This document shows positions 46,058 through 54,956 of a DNA stretch of 64,000 nucleotides, piece after piece. Each line of letters begins with the position of its first letter. Positions within the stretch are counted from its first letter, which is position 1. Both the position numbers and the translations under genes were made by a program. Source of the stretch: Flavobacterium glaciei (GTDB taxonomy: Bacteria > Bacteroidota > Bacteroidia > Flavobacteriales > Flavobacteriaceae); the NCBI RefSeq assembly GCF_003350545.1, contig NZ_QQBA01000001.1, positions 124,001 to 188,000 of the forward strand, in the 5' to 3' direction. The notes beneath the pieces are model-generated. The model had not been told where the DNA came from and searched no databases. It saw nothing but the letters and a program-made list of their open reading frames with translations.

Positions 46058-47050
46058 ATGATAAGAATTGCCATAAATGGTTTTGGAAGAATCGGCAGGA
46101 ATTTGTTCCGATTACTTTTGAACCATCCCTCAATAGAAGTTGTTGCCATAAATGACATTGCCGATAAAAAAACAATGGCGCATTTAGTGAAATATGACAG
46201 CATCCACGGCGTTTTACCATTTGCGGTCAGCGATGACGAAAAAGGCATTCTCGTAGATGGAAATCATTTCTTATTTTTTCACGAAAAAAGTATTTCAAAC
46301 CTAGACTGGAAAAGTTTAGACATTGATTACGTTGTAGAATCGACGGGTAAGTACAAGACTTTTGAAGAATTGAATTCCCATATTATCGCTGGCGCCAAAA
46401 AAGTGATTCTTTCTGCTCCTTCAGAAGTAGATACTATAAAAACGGTAGTTCTTGGGGTAAATGATTTTATACTTAATGGAACTGAAACCATAATTTCTAA
46501 TGCTAGTTGCACTACTAATAATGCAGCTCCAATGATTAAAGTGATTAATGAACTTTGCGGTATAGAACAAGCGTATATCACCACCATTCATTCCTACACA
46601 ACAGACCAAAGTTTGCACGATCAACCTCATAAAGATTTACGTCGTGCTCGCGGTGCAAGTCAATCTATTGTTCCCACAACAACTGGAGCGGCAAAAGCAT
46701 TGACAAAAATATTTCCTGAGTTTGAAGGTAAAATTGGCGGTTGTGGAATACGAGTACCCGTTCCGGATGGCTCTTTGACTGATATCACTTTTAATGTAAA
46801 ACGAGCTGTAACCATAGATGAGATTAACACAGCTTTCAAAATTGCCGCACAAACAAATTTAAAAGGGATTTTAGACTACACTCAAGACCCAATTGTTTCT
46901 GTTGATGTAATTGGCAATAAAAATTCATGTATATTTGATGCTCAACTAACTTCTGTTATCGATAAAATGGTAAAAGTAGTCGGGTGGTATGATAATGAAA
47001 TAGGCTACTCGTCGAGAATTATTGATTTAATTCTTCTGACAAAAAAATAA
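46058..47050 (+). CDS. gap: Type I glyceraldehyde-3-phosphate dehydrogenase
   Basis: A 330-residue glycolytic/gluconeogenic enzyme converting glyceraldehyde 3-phosphate and NAD to 1,3-bisphosphoglycerate. Visible are INGFGRIGRNLFR (Rossmann), NDI (Asp33, NAD preference), the active-site SNASCTTNNAAP with Cys151, the catalytic His in TTIHSYTTDQ, the phosphate site RRARGASQSIVPTTTGAAKA and WYDNEIGYSSR at the C-terminus. The gene stands alone, not in a glycolytic operon; whether another gap copy exists is unknown. Confidence 0.95.
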   Translation: MIRIAINGFGRIGRNLFRLLLNHPSIEVVAINDIADKKTMAHLVKYDSIHGVLPFAVSDDEKGILVDGNHFLFFHEKSISNLDWKSLDIDYVVESTGKYKTFEELNSHIIAGAKKVILSAPSEVDTIKTVVLGVNDFILNGTETIISNASCTTNNAAPMIKVINELCGIEQAYITTIHSYTTDQSLHDQPHKDLRRARGASQSIVPTTTGAAKALTKIFPEFEGKIGGCGIRVPVPDGSLTDITFNVKRAVTIDEINTAFKIAAQTNLKGILDYTQDPIVSVDVIGNKNSCIFDAQLTSVIDKMVKVVGWYDNEIGYSSRIIDLILLTKK

Positions 47051-47077
47051 AATAACTCACAAAAAAATCAGCAGCAA

Positions 47078-49249
47078 ATGAAATATTTTTTCGTTTACTT
47101 ACTTTTTTTTAGCACTATACTGATTGCTCAACCAAATGATAAAACGGATAGCACCGCTTATTATAGCAGCTTGAGCAACGCATTTATTCAAAAAAATAAC
47201 TATAAAGATGCTTTATTAAATACACAAAAAGCAATACTTTATGCAGAAAAAAACAAAAAGATTAAAGACCAAGCCCAACAAAATTTGAATCTTGGAAAAA
47301 TATATTTTGATTTAAAGAAATTCGATGATGCAATAGATACGTTACTAAAAAGCGCTGCATTATTTTCATATTTCGAACCAAGTTCAGAGCAAGTTGCAAC
47401 CTACTATCATATTGGCCTGTGTTATATGCAAAAGCAAAATTATGATAAAGCTCCCATTTATTTTGAGAGAGCCAGATCAATTAATGATAAATTAAAAATC
47501 TCTGAAGTTACTGAGTTACTAAACCTTCAAAAAGGTTTAATTTTCAAAGCTAATAATCAATTAGAGTTAGCAATATCGTCTTTTAAAAGTATAATTGCAA
47601 AAACTGACAATGCTATTTTAGGATACACTAAAGCAGAAGCTTTCTATCAACTAGGACAAATTGAAGCCAAACGAAAAAGAAACAATTTATCTTTAAACTA
47701 TCTCAACAAAGCGTTAGATTTAAATAGTAAATCTGAAAATTTAGAACAAAAATCAAATATTTTACTGGCATTAAGTGTTGTTTATGAAAAAGTGTTAGAT
47801 AAAAATAATGCGTATTTCTATTTAAAACAACATCTTAATTTAAAAGAAAATATTACAATTTTGAATAATGAAAGACTTGGCATAGATGATTACAAAAAAT
47901 TCAAAGAGTCTGAAAAATTAAAAGAAATAGCACAAACTGAATATGAAAATAAGGAACAAGAAAAAGCAAATAAATTTTCTAAACTAATCAGTATTTTTGC
48001 CATTGCCTTAATTTCAATTTTATCTTTATTAAGTTTATCCTTGTACAAAAATAACATCATTAAAAAACAGTCTAATTTATTATTGCAAGAAAAAAACAAA
48101 GAACTAGAAATTGCAAAAGATAAAGCAGAAAAAGCATCAAAAGCGAGATCTGAATTTCTATCAACTGTAAGCCACGAACTACGTACTCCCTTGAATGCCA
48201 TCAATGGTATTACTCATTTATTATTGGAAGAAAACCCAAAGAAAAATCAACTAGACTATTTGTCTTCGTTAAAATTTTCTGGAGATTATTTGACAAAGTT
48301 TATTAATGAAATTTTAGAAATAAATAAAATTGATTCTCAGAAATGTGAAATCGAATACACCAGTTTTAATCTGAAAGAATTATTAAAGGACATCAAACAT
48401 TCTTTAAAGGAATTGGCCTTGGTTAACAATAATAATTTTAAACTTGAAATCGACGCTTCAATCCCTGACTATTTGATTGGTGATCCCACAAAATTATCAC
48501 AGATCATACTGAACTTGATCAATAATGCCTTGAAGTTTACAAAAAACGGAACAGTTACGGTTATTACTAATTTAAAAAAATTAGAGGATAAAAAAGCTAA
48601 TTTGTATTTTGAGATTACAGATACTGGCATAGGTATACCTGAAGATAAATTAGCAAGTGTTTTTGATAGTTTTTCACAAGGCTCAATAGAAGTAAATCGC
48701 AAATATGGCGGCACCGGTTTAGGATTGACTATTGTAAAAAAACTAATCAAAATCCTTGGCGGACATATCAAACTTAAAAGTGTGGTAGGTGAAGGATCTA
48801 CATTTACATTTGACTTAGAATTCCAAATAAGTCCGCAACAGGAATCACAAATGGAAAAAAAACCAATCATTAAATATAATGCGGCTAAATTACTAAATAA
48901 GAAAATCTTATTGGTTGAGGATAATAAAATCAACCAAATGGTTACTAGGAAAATGCTAGATAATAAAGGAATTATCTGCGAAATAATTGACAATGGCGAA
49001 GACGCAATCAATTTATTAAAAACTAAAATTTTCGATTTGGTTCTTATGGATGTTCACTTACCTGGCATAAACGGAACAATTGCGACTGAAACAATACGAA
49101 CATTTGACAACACTACGCCTATTATAGCTCTTACTGCGATCTCATTACATGAAAACCGCGAAATGCTATTATCGTTTGGAATGAATGATGTAATCACAAA
49201 ACCATTTGTGCCAGAGGAATTTTACAAAATAATCGCTGAAAACATTTAG
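47078..49249 (+). CDS. TPR-containing hybrid sensor histidine kinase/response regulator
   Basis: A 723-residue signalling protein. Signal/N-terminal helix (~1-18, ends LIAQ), a periplasmic array of about six TPR units (~35-270), one transmembrane helix (~300-325), a coiled segment (~330-358), HisKA with SHELRTPLNAINGI (His366), HATPase with N-box LINNALKFTKNG, G1 EITDTGIGIPED and G2 KYGGTGLGLTIVKKL, and a receiver domain (~605-723) with VEDNKIN, phospho-Asp658 in LMDVHLPG, and the conserved Thr/Lys in ALTA and TKPF. No HPt or DNA-binding domain is included, so a separate partner must receive the phosphate. The signal sensed by the TPR region is unknown. Confidence 0.93.
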   Translation: MKYFFVYLLFFSTILIAQPNDKTDSTAYYSSLSNAFIQKNNYKDALLNTQKAILYAEKNKKIKDQAQQNLNLGKIYFDLKKFDDAIDTLLKSAALFSYFEPSSEQVATYYHIGLCYMQKQNYDKAPIYFERARSINDKLKISEVTELLNLQKGLIFKANNQLELAISSFKSIIAKTDNAILGYTKAEAFYQLGQIEAKRKRNNLSLNYLNKALDLNSKSENLEQKSNILLALSVVYEKVLDKNNAYFYLKQHLNLKENITILNNERLGIDDYKKFKESEKLKEIAQTEYENKEQEKANKFSKLISIFAIALISILSLLSLSLYKNNIIKKQSNLLLQEKNKELEIAKDKAEKASKARSEFLSTVSHELRTPLNAINGITHLLLEENPKKNQLDYLSSLKFSGDYLTKFINEILEINKIDSQKCEIEYTSFNLKELLKDIKHSLKELALVNNNNFKLEIDASIPDYLIGDPTKLSQIILNLINNALKFTKNGTVTVITNLKKLEDKKANLYFEITDTGIGIPEDKLASVFDSFSQGSIEVNRKYGGTGLGLTIVKKLIKILGGHIKLKSVVGEGSTFTFDLEFQISPQQESQMEKKPIIKYNAAKLLNKKILLVEDNKINQMVTRKMLDNKGIICEIIDNGEDAINLLKTKIFDLVLMDVHLPGINGTIATETIRTFDNTTPIIALTAISLHENREMLLSFGMNDVITKPFVPEEFYKIIAENI

Positions 49250-49252
49250 TTT

Positions 49253-50065
49253 TTAATAGTTTAAAATCAACTCTTTAATAAGACTTCTTACCTTAGGCTC
49301 TGCATTTTTAGCAGCTTCTAACACTTCGTCATGTGAAATCGTCCCGATACTTTCTTCATTACCCATATCAGTAATTACTGAAATACCAAAAGTTTCTAAA
49401 TCCATGTGACGTGCTACAATTACTTCTGGAACGGTGGACATCCCGACACAATCTGCACCTAAAATTTTTACCATTTTGTATTCAGCCAACGTTTCAAAAG
49501 TTGGTCCTTGTAATCCTAAATAAATTCCTTCATGAACTTCGATATCAAGTTCGTTAGCTAATTCAGTGACTTTAGCAATCATTTTTCGCGAATACGGTTC
49601 GCTCATATTTACAAAACGAGGTCCAAAACGTTCATCGTTTTTTCCACGCAATGGATGTTCCGGTGTCATATTAATATGATCTGTAATCATGACAATAGAA
49701 CCCACTTTGTAACTAGGATTTACACCACCGGAAGCATTTGAAACTATTAATTTTTCAACTCCTAAAAATTTCATCACTCGCACCGGAAAAGTAACTTCTG
49801 TCATTGAATAACCCTCGTAATAATGAAATCTTCCCTGCATGGCAACGACTTTCTTATCTCCTATTGTTCCAAAAACCAATGCGCCTTTGTGACCTTGAAC
49901 TGTCGAAACAGGAAAGTTTACAATTTCATGGTACGGCAACGTATACTCGACTTTCATTTCATCTGTAAAACTCCCTAATCCTGAACCTAAAATCACTCCA
50001 AATTCCGGTGTGAAATTGATTTTTCCTTTAATCTGATTTACCGTTTCTTGTACTTTTTCCCACAT
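49253..50065 (-). CDS. Purine nucleoside phosphorylase (type I, trimeric class)
   Basis: A 270-residue enzyme splitting purine (deoxy)nucleosides with phosphate. Motifs of the PNP/MTAP family I: VILGSGLGSF (~24), STVQGHKGALVFG (~55), MQGRFHYYEGYSM (~75), VSNASGGVN (~110) and GLQGPTFETLAEYKM ... ADCVGMSTVPEVIVARH (~180-215). It is probably specific for guanosine/inosine like the trimeric enzymes. Its 5' end overlaps the 3' end of lpxK by 38 bp on the same strand, so the two are co-transcribed. Confidence 0.94.
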   Translation of the reverse strand: MWEKVQETVNQIKGKINFTPEFGVILGSGLGSFTDEMKVEYTLPYHEIVNFPVSTVQGHKGALVFGTIGDKKVVAMQGRFHYYEGYSMTEVTFPVRVMKFLGVEKLIVSNASGGVNPSYKVGSIVMITDHINMTPEHPLRGKNDERFGPRFVNMSEPYSRKMIAKVTELANELDIEVHEGIYLGLQGPTFETLAEYKMVKILGADCVGMSTVPEVIVARHMDLETFGISVITDMGNEESIGTISHDEVLEAAKNAEPKVRSLIKELILNY

Positions 50066-51062
50066 AATCTATAATTGTTTTATCAAAATTTTCACTTCCC
50101 GAAACGAAAGAACTTTGTATTGGTAAATAAAAAAGTTGTTCGTCTGGCAAACTTCCCTTCAAGCGTACATAATCTTTTTCGGTAGTGATAATAATGTTGT
50201 TTTGAGCTAAATTTTTAATTTCTGAAATGTCTTTTTCGGTAAAATTATGATGGTCTGAAAAAGACAAACAGACATCATTAGTGTTTTGTAAATAAGTAAA
50301 AAATGGTTCCGGTTTTGCAATTCCTGCTACTAGCACTTTGGCAGCAACCTGAAATTCCTTTACATTTATTTTTCGATTCTCTCCATAAACAAATTCGTCG
50401 TACGCTATAAATGTAAAGTACAATTCCTGATGAGCACCAACTTTTAACCTATTTTTAATTTTATTCTGTTCGTCTAGCGAAAGATTGAAAGGGCATTTGG
50501 TTACAATAATCACATTTGCTCTTTCTGCTCCATTCCGGTTTTCACGTAAATTTCCGGTTGGTAAGATAAAATCATCCGAATATAAATCGCCGTATGAAGT
50601 AAGTAAGATGTAAAAACCTGCTTTTACTTTCCTGTGTTGAAAAGCGTCGTCCAATAAGATAACATCAGGCTTTTCATGAAGAGATAATAATTGCTCAATT
50701 CCATTTTTTCTATCAGCATCTACTGCCACTCGTATCGATGGATATTTTTGAAAAAATTGAAAAGGTTCATCACCAATATTTTTTGCATTTGTACCGGCTT
50801 CCGCCAAAATAAAACCTTTTGATTGTCTTTTATATCCTCTACTTAATGTGGCAATTTTATATTTATTAGAAAGTAACCGAATTAAATATTCGATCTGGGG
50901 TGTTTTCCCAGTTCCGCCAACACTAAGATTCCCAACAGCAATTATAGGCAAAGAAAAAGGGTAGGATTTAAAAACACCTTTATCATAAAGAAAATTCCGA
51001 ATACTCGTTATCAGACCATATAAAATGGCAAACGGAAACAGCAATTTTCGCAGTAAATTCAT
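50028..51062 (-). CDS. lpxK: Tetraacyldisaccharide 4'-kinase
   Basis: A 344-residue inner-membrane-associated kinase that phosphorylates the lipid A disaccharide at the 4' position. Start chosen at ATG 51062 (MNLLRKLLFPFAILYGLITS), because the open frame's upstream 18 residues lack similarity and this form starts with the usual membrane-binding helix. The P-loop is VGNLSVGGTGKTP (~44), the DEAD-like/second motif is VILLDDAFQHRKV, and there is a conserved SDHHNFTEKDI and ITTEKDYVRL at the C-terminus. It overlaps purine nucleoside phosphorylase by 38 bp. Confidence 0.93.
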   Translation of the reverse strand: MNLLRKLLFPFAILYGLITSIRNFLYDKGVFKSYPFSLPIIAVGNLSVGGTGKTPQIEYLIRLLSNKYKIATLSRGYKRQSKGFILAEAGTNAKNIGDEPFQFFQKYPSIRVAVDADRKNGIEQLLSLHEKPDVILLDDAFQHRKVKAGFYILLTSYGDLYSDDFILPTGNLRENRNGAERANVIIVTKCPFNLSLDEQNKIKNRLKVGAHQELYFTFIAYDEFVYGENRKINVKEFQVAAKVLVAGIAKPEPFFTYLQNTNDVCLSFSDHHNFTEKDISEIKNLAQNNIIITTEKDYVRLKGSLPDEQLFYLPIQSSFVSGSENFDKTIIDYVGKSTRNGKSD

Positions 51063-51189
51063 TTTACGAAAGTAGAATAAATTATCTTTGAAATAAAAAT
51101 CTAACACAGATTTCATAGATTTTCACAAATTAAAAAATAACTTTGAATGTTTGTATTAAATAGAATCTGTGTAAATCTGTAGCAAAATC

Positions 51190-52284
51190 ATGAAAATCAA
51201 AGAAATAATTTCCGTACTCGAAGAAATGGCGCCACTCGCCTATGCTGAAGATTTTGATAATGTAGGCCTTTTGGTTGGAAATCAAGAATCCGAAGCAACC
51301 GGAATTCTAGTTTGCCATGATGCTTTAGAAAATATAATTGAAGAAGCAATTGCAAAAAACTGTAATATGGTGGTATGTTTTCATCCTATTTTATTTTCTG
51401 GTTTGAAAAAAATCACCGGTAAAAATTACGTGGAACGCGCCGTTATTAAAGCTATAAAAAATGATATTGCTATTTATGCCGTTCACACCGCTTTAGACAA
51501 TCATCAGGAAGGCGTAAATAAAATATTCAGTGATGCATTAGGACTTATAAATACTAAAATCCTAATTCCCAAACAAAATTTCATTCGGAAATTAGTGACT
51601 TTTACCATTCCTGAAAATGCAGAAGAAGTGCGAAATGCGTTATTTGATGCTGGCGCGGGAAATATAGGAAACTATGAAAACTGCAGTTTCAATTCTAAAG
51701 GAATAGGAACTTACATGGGAAATGAACACAGCAATCCACAAGTAGGCGAACGATTTGAGTTTGTGCAAGGAGAGGAAATCAAAATCGAAGTCACTTTCGA
51801 AAAACATTTAGAAAACAAAATCCTAAAAGCATTATTCAAAAGTCACGTGTATGAAGAAGTGGCGTACGAGATTTATGAGTTGCAAAACCAGCATCAAAAT
51901 ATTGGATTGGGAATGATTGGCGAATTGAAAAATCCCATGACTGAAAAAGAGTTTCTGCTTTTTGCAAAAGAAAAAATGCAATGTGGCGGTATTCGACATT
52001 CAAACTTTATCGGAAAGGAAATAAAAAAAGTAGCTGTTCTGGGCGGAGCTGGAAGTTTTGCTATAAAAAATGCGATTCAAGCCGGAGCTGATGCGTATTT
52101 GACTGCTGATTTAAAATACCATCAGTATTATGAAGCCGAAAATAAACTTTTATTAGCCGATATTGGACATTTTGAAAGCGAACGTAATACAAAAAATTAT
52201 ATTGTTGATTATCTTCGGAAAAAAATCCTTAATTTTGCAGTTATTTTATCAGAAGAAAATTCAAATCCAGTTAAGTACTTATAG
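51190..52284 (+). CDS. Nif3-like dinuclear metal center protein
   Basis: A 364-residue protein of the Nif3/YbgI/YqfO family with the longer architecture containing a central PII-like insert (~130-240). The metal-site motifs are VVCFHPILFSGLKK (~60-73; usual HHPxxF with the first His changed to Phe), VHTALDNHQEGV (~99) and ADIGHFESER (~328-337). Family function is not fully established; GTP cyclohydrolase-like activity has been proposed for some members. It is followed 3 bp later by a coiled-coil zinc-ribbon-family gene, a conserved pair. Confidence 0.9.
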   Translation: MKIKEIISVLEEMAPLAYAEDFDNVGLLVGNQESEATGILVCHDALENIIEEAIAKNCNMVVCFHPILFSGLKKITGKNYVERAVIKAIKNDIAIYAVHTALDNHQEGVNKIFSDALGLINTKILIPKQNFIRKLVTFTIPENAEEVRNALFDAGAGNIGNYENCSFNSKGIGTYMGNEHSNPQVGERFEFVQGEEIKIEVTFEKHLENKILKALFKSHVYEEVAYEIYELQNQHQNIGLGMIGELKNPMTEKEFLLFAKEKMQCGGIRHSNFIGKEIKKVAVLGGAGSFAIKNAIQAGADAYLTADLKYHQYYEAENKLLLADIGHFESERNTKNYIVDYLRKKILNFAVILSEENSNPVKYL

Positions 52285-52287
52285 AAT

Positions 52288-53067
52288 ATGGCGAATACGA
52301 AAGAATTAAGTGTTGAAGACAAGTTAAGAGCAATTTACGATTTACAACTTATTGACTCTAGAATTGACGAAATCAGAAACGTAAGAGGAGAACTTCCTCT
52401 AGAAGTAGAAGATTTAGAAGATGAAGTGGCTGGTTTAAGCACACGTTCAGAAAAATTGAAAAGTGAACTTGAAGTTATCGAAGATCTTATCAAAGCAAAA
52501 AAGAATGCTATTGATGAGCACAAAGAGGCTATCAAGAAATACACAAAACAACAAGAAACGGTTCGTAACAACAGAGAATTTAATTCGTTGACTAAAGAGG
52601 TTGAATTTCAAGAATTAGAAATTCAATTGTCTGAAAAACAAATTAAAGAAATGAAAGCTTCTATCGAACACAAGAAAGAAGTAATTTCTAATTCAAAAGA
52701 AAGATTAGAGGCAAAATCAAATCACTTAAAGCATAAAAAATCAGAGTTAGACGCTATCATGGCAGAAACTGCTAAAGAAGAAGCTTTCTTAACTGAAAAA
52801 TCAGCTGAATATCAAGCTTTAATCGAAGAAAGATTGTTAGCAGCTTACACTAGAATAAGATCAAGTGTTCGCAATGGTTTAGCTGTTGTTTCTATCGAAA
52901 GAGGAGCATCTGCAGGTTCTTTCTTTACAATTCCACCACAGACACAAGTAGAAATAGCTTCCAGAAAGAAAATCATTACTGATGAACACTCCGGAAGAAT
53001 ATTAGTCGACAGTGTATTAGCTGACGAAGAAAAAGAGAAAATGGAACAGTTGTTTTCTAAATTCTAA
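52288..53067 (+). CDS. Zinc-ribbon family coiled-coil protein lacking the zinc-binding cysteines
   Basis: A 259-residue protein. Residues ~15-195 form a long charged coiled coil (Glu/Lys/Leu heptads), and the C-terminal ~60 residues (AGSFFTIPPQTQVEIASRKK, DEHSGRILVDSVL) align by pattern with the C4-type zinc-ribbon family that follows Nif3. There the two Cys pairs should sit before IPPQ and around EHxGRIL; here they read SAGS and DEHS, so no cysteine remains anywhere in the protein. The fold may persist without zinc. Partner: Nif3, 3 bp upstream. Confidence 0.85.
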   Translation: MANTKELSVEDKLRAIYDLQLIDSRIDEIRNVRGELPLEVEDLEDEVAGLSTRSEKLKSELEVIEDLIKAKKNAIDEHKEAIKKYTKQQETVRNNREFNSLTKEVEFQELEIQLSEKQIKEMKASIEHKKEVISNSKERLEAKSNHLKHKKSELDAIMAETAKEEAFLTEKSAEYQALIEERLLAAYTRIRSSVRNGLAVVSIERGASAGSFFTIPPQTQVEIASRKKIITDEHSGRILVDSVLADEEKEKMEQLFSKF

Positions 53068-53075
53068 TTATATTT

Positions 53076-53105
53076 AAGTCCCGATACACATCGGGACTTT
53101 TTTTT
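53076..53105 (+). terminator. Terminator of the Nif3/zinc-ribbon pair
   Basis: AAGTCCCGAT (53076-53085) pairs perfectly with 53090-53099 across ACAC, and T8 follows. The next gene starts directly after it at 53106. Confidence 0.88.
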
Positions 53106-53954
53106 ATGAAAAAAACAGTATTTTTTATATTCACTAAATCTATTGGTTTATACATTAACCTTTTGAGTTTTATATATCCAAAAAAAGCATCGCAACTGGC
53201 GTATAGTTTTTTTAGTGAACCTCGAGAAGGAAAATTATCTAAAGACAAACTTCCGGAAACTCTGCAGGAAGCACAGTCGGAAATGTTTCAACTTAATCAA
53301 GATTTTTTTCACACCTATACTTGGAAAGGCAATGATACTGTAATACTTCTGGTTCACGGATGGGAAAGCAACGCTTCTCGATGGGAAAATTTATTGCCAT
53401 ATCTAAAAAAATCAGGAAGTACCATTATTGCTATTGACGGTCCAGCTCACGGGCTATCCAGTGGAAAAGAATTCAATATTCCTCAATACGCAGAATTTAT
53501 TCATATTGCTGTACAAAAATTCAAACCACAATACCTTATTGGTCATTCCATAGGTGGAAAAACCTGTTTGTATTATCAATCCGTTTATCAAAGTGATGCT
53601 GTGAAAAAAATGGTGATTTTGGGAGCTCCAAGTGATTTCAAAATTATCTTAAACAATTACATCGCATTATTAAGCTTGAATAGTAAAATTTCTAAGTCTT
53701 TGGAAACGCATTATCTTACTAATTTCAAATTGAGCCTGGAACAGTTTTCTGGTAAAATATTTGCATCAAAATTAAATACAAAAGGGTTTATCGCGCATGA
53801 TATTGACGACACAGTAGTTTTATTTGAAGAAGGAAAAAAAATTGCAGAAGCTTGGAAAAATGTAACTTTCATTGAAACTAAAGGCTTAGGTCACAGCATG
53901 CACGACGATGAACTGTATAAAAAAGTATCTCATTTTTTATTTGAAGAAAAATAG
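53106..53954 (+). CDS. Alpha/beta hydrolase
   Basis: A 282-residue hydrolase of the alpha/beta fold. N-terminal helix (~5-25). Oxyanion motif LLVHGWESNASRW (~81-93), nucleophile elbow IGHSIGGKT (Ser ~145), acid candidate in HDIDDTVVLFEEG (~237) and catalytic His in GLGHSMHDD (~268). The substrate is unknown; the family includes esterases and lipases. The ATG lies in the T-run edge of the upstream terminator, so either it is leaderless or read-through feeds it. Confidence 0.87.
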   Translation: MKKTVFFIFTKSIGLYINLLSFIYPKKASQLAYSFFSEPREGKLSKDKLPETLQEAQSEMFQLNQDFFHTYTWKGNDTVILLVHGWESNASRWENLLPYLKKSGSTIIAIDGPAHGLSSGKEFNIPQYAEFIHIAVQKFKPQYLIGHSIGGKTCLYYQSVYQSDAVKKMVILGAPSDFKIILNNYIALLSLNSKISKSLETHYLTNFKLSLEQFSGKIFASKLNTKGFIAHDIDDTVVLFEEGKKIAEAWKNVTFIETKGLGHSMHDDELYKKVSHFLFEEK

Positions 53955-54091
53955 TTCAAATAGATTTTCAGACATCTTATATGATATGAACTTGCATATT
54001 AAATCTAAGAAGACTTAGTACAATAAATCGAAACTAACTTTTCTAACAATCCAAAAGGCTAAGAAGTCAAAAATCTAACAAACAAATTCAT

Positions 54092-54099
54092 TACTTTTG
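54092..54099 (+). promoter_or_regulatory. -7 element predicting a leaderless or near-leaderless rluF transcript
   Basis: TACTTTTG matches TAnnTTTG and ends 4 bp before the ATG at 54104, so transcription would start at or very near the A of the start codon. No TTG lies at -33. Confidence 0.45.
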
Positions 54100-54103
54100 C
54101 AGT

Positions 54104-54916
54104 ATGGAAGAAAATTTAAAACGCCTCAATAAATTCATAGGAGAAACTGGGTATTGCTCCCGCCGTGAAGCAGATAAAATCATTGAAGAAGGTCGGGTGA
54201 CTATCAATGGAGTCGTTCCAGAATTAGGCACAAAAGTTTCCCCAAATGACGAAGTGCGTATTGACGGAAAATTAATCCGTGAAAAAAATGAGAAACCTGT
54301 TTATCTTGCTTTCTATAAACCTGTAGGAATTGAATGCACCACAAACCTTGATGTTCGCAATAATATTGTAGATTACATCAATTATCCTAAACGTATTTTT
54401 CCTATCGGACGATTGGACAAAGCCAGTGAAGGATTGATTTTTATGACTAATGACGGTGACATCGTTAATAAAATATTACGCGCCCGAAACAATCACGAAA
54501 AAGAATATACGGTAACCGTAAACAAACCTATAACAGATCGTTTCATAGATAGAATGGGAAATGGAGTTCCTATTTTAGACACCGTTACTCGAAAATGTAA
54601 GGTTGAACAAATCAGCAAATTCACATTCAAAATTATTTTGACACAAGGTTTAAACCGTCAAATCCGCAGAATGACGGAATATTTAGGATATGATGTAACA
54701 GCTCTAAAACGCATCCGAATCATCAATATTTCACTAGATATTCCTGTCGGGAGATACCGTGATTTGACAGATGCCGAAATCAAAGAATTAAACGAATTAA
54801 TTGAACCATCGAGCAAAACAGAAGAAGCGAGTTTACCAAAAACGGAAGCACCAAAACGAAGAACCGAATTTATAAAAAGAGATGATCCCAGATTTAAAGG
54901 ACGAGGAGATTATTAA
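54104..54916 (+). CDS. rluF: 23S rRNA pseudouridine synthase RluF
   Basis: A 270-residue RsuA/RluB-family synthase. An N-terminal S4 domain ([38 protein letters not shown]) is followed by the catalytic domain: [21 protein letters not shown] (catalytic Asp ~103), [20 protein letters not shown] and [16 protein letters not shown]. The segments [12 protein letters not shown] and [17 protein letters not shown] match E. coli RluF closely, so modification of U2604 is the best guess. A basic low-complexity tail (residues ~235-270) is extra. Confidence 0.93.
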   Translation: MEENLKRLNKFIGETGYCSRREADKIIEEGRVTINGVVPELGTKVSPNDEVRIDGKLIREKNEKPVYLAFYKPVGIECTTNLDVRNNIVDYINYPKRIFPIGRLDKASEGLIFMTNDGDIVNKILRARNNHEKEYTVTVNKPITDRFIDRMGNGVPILDTVTRKCKVEQISKFTFKIILTQGLNRQIRRMTEYLGYDVTALKRIRIINISLDIPVGRYRDLTDAEIKELNELIEPSSKTEEASLPKTEAPKRRTEFIKRDDPRFKGRGDY

Positions 54917-54923
54917 AAAAAAC

Positions 54924-54951
54924 AAATCCCATTCATTTCTGAATGGGATTT
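54924..54951. terminator. Bidirectional terminator between rluF and the DUF4173 gene
   Basis: AAATCCCATTCA (54924-54935) pairs perfectly with 54940-54951 across TTTC, between convergent genes. Confidence 0.88.
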
Positions 54952-54956
54952 TGCAT

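Noticed and set aside
48469..49011. 180-codon minus-strand frame
   Set aside because: It lies entirely opposite the histidine kinase ATPase and receiver regions and has no recognisable family.
51063..51116. Upstream 18-codon extension of lpxK
   Set aside because: The extra residues are not typical of LpxK; ATG 51062 gives the usual membrane-helix start.
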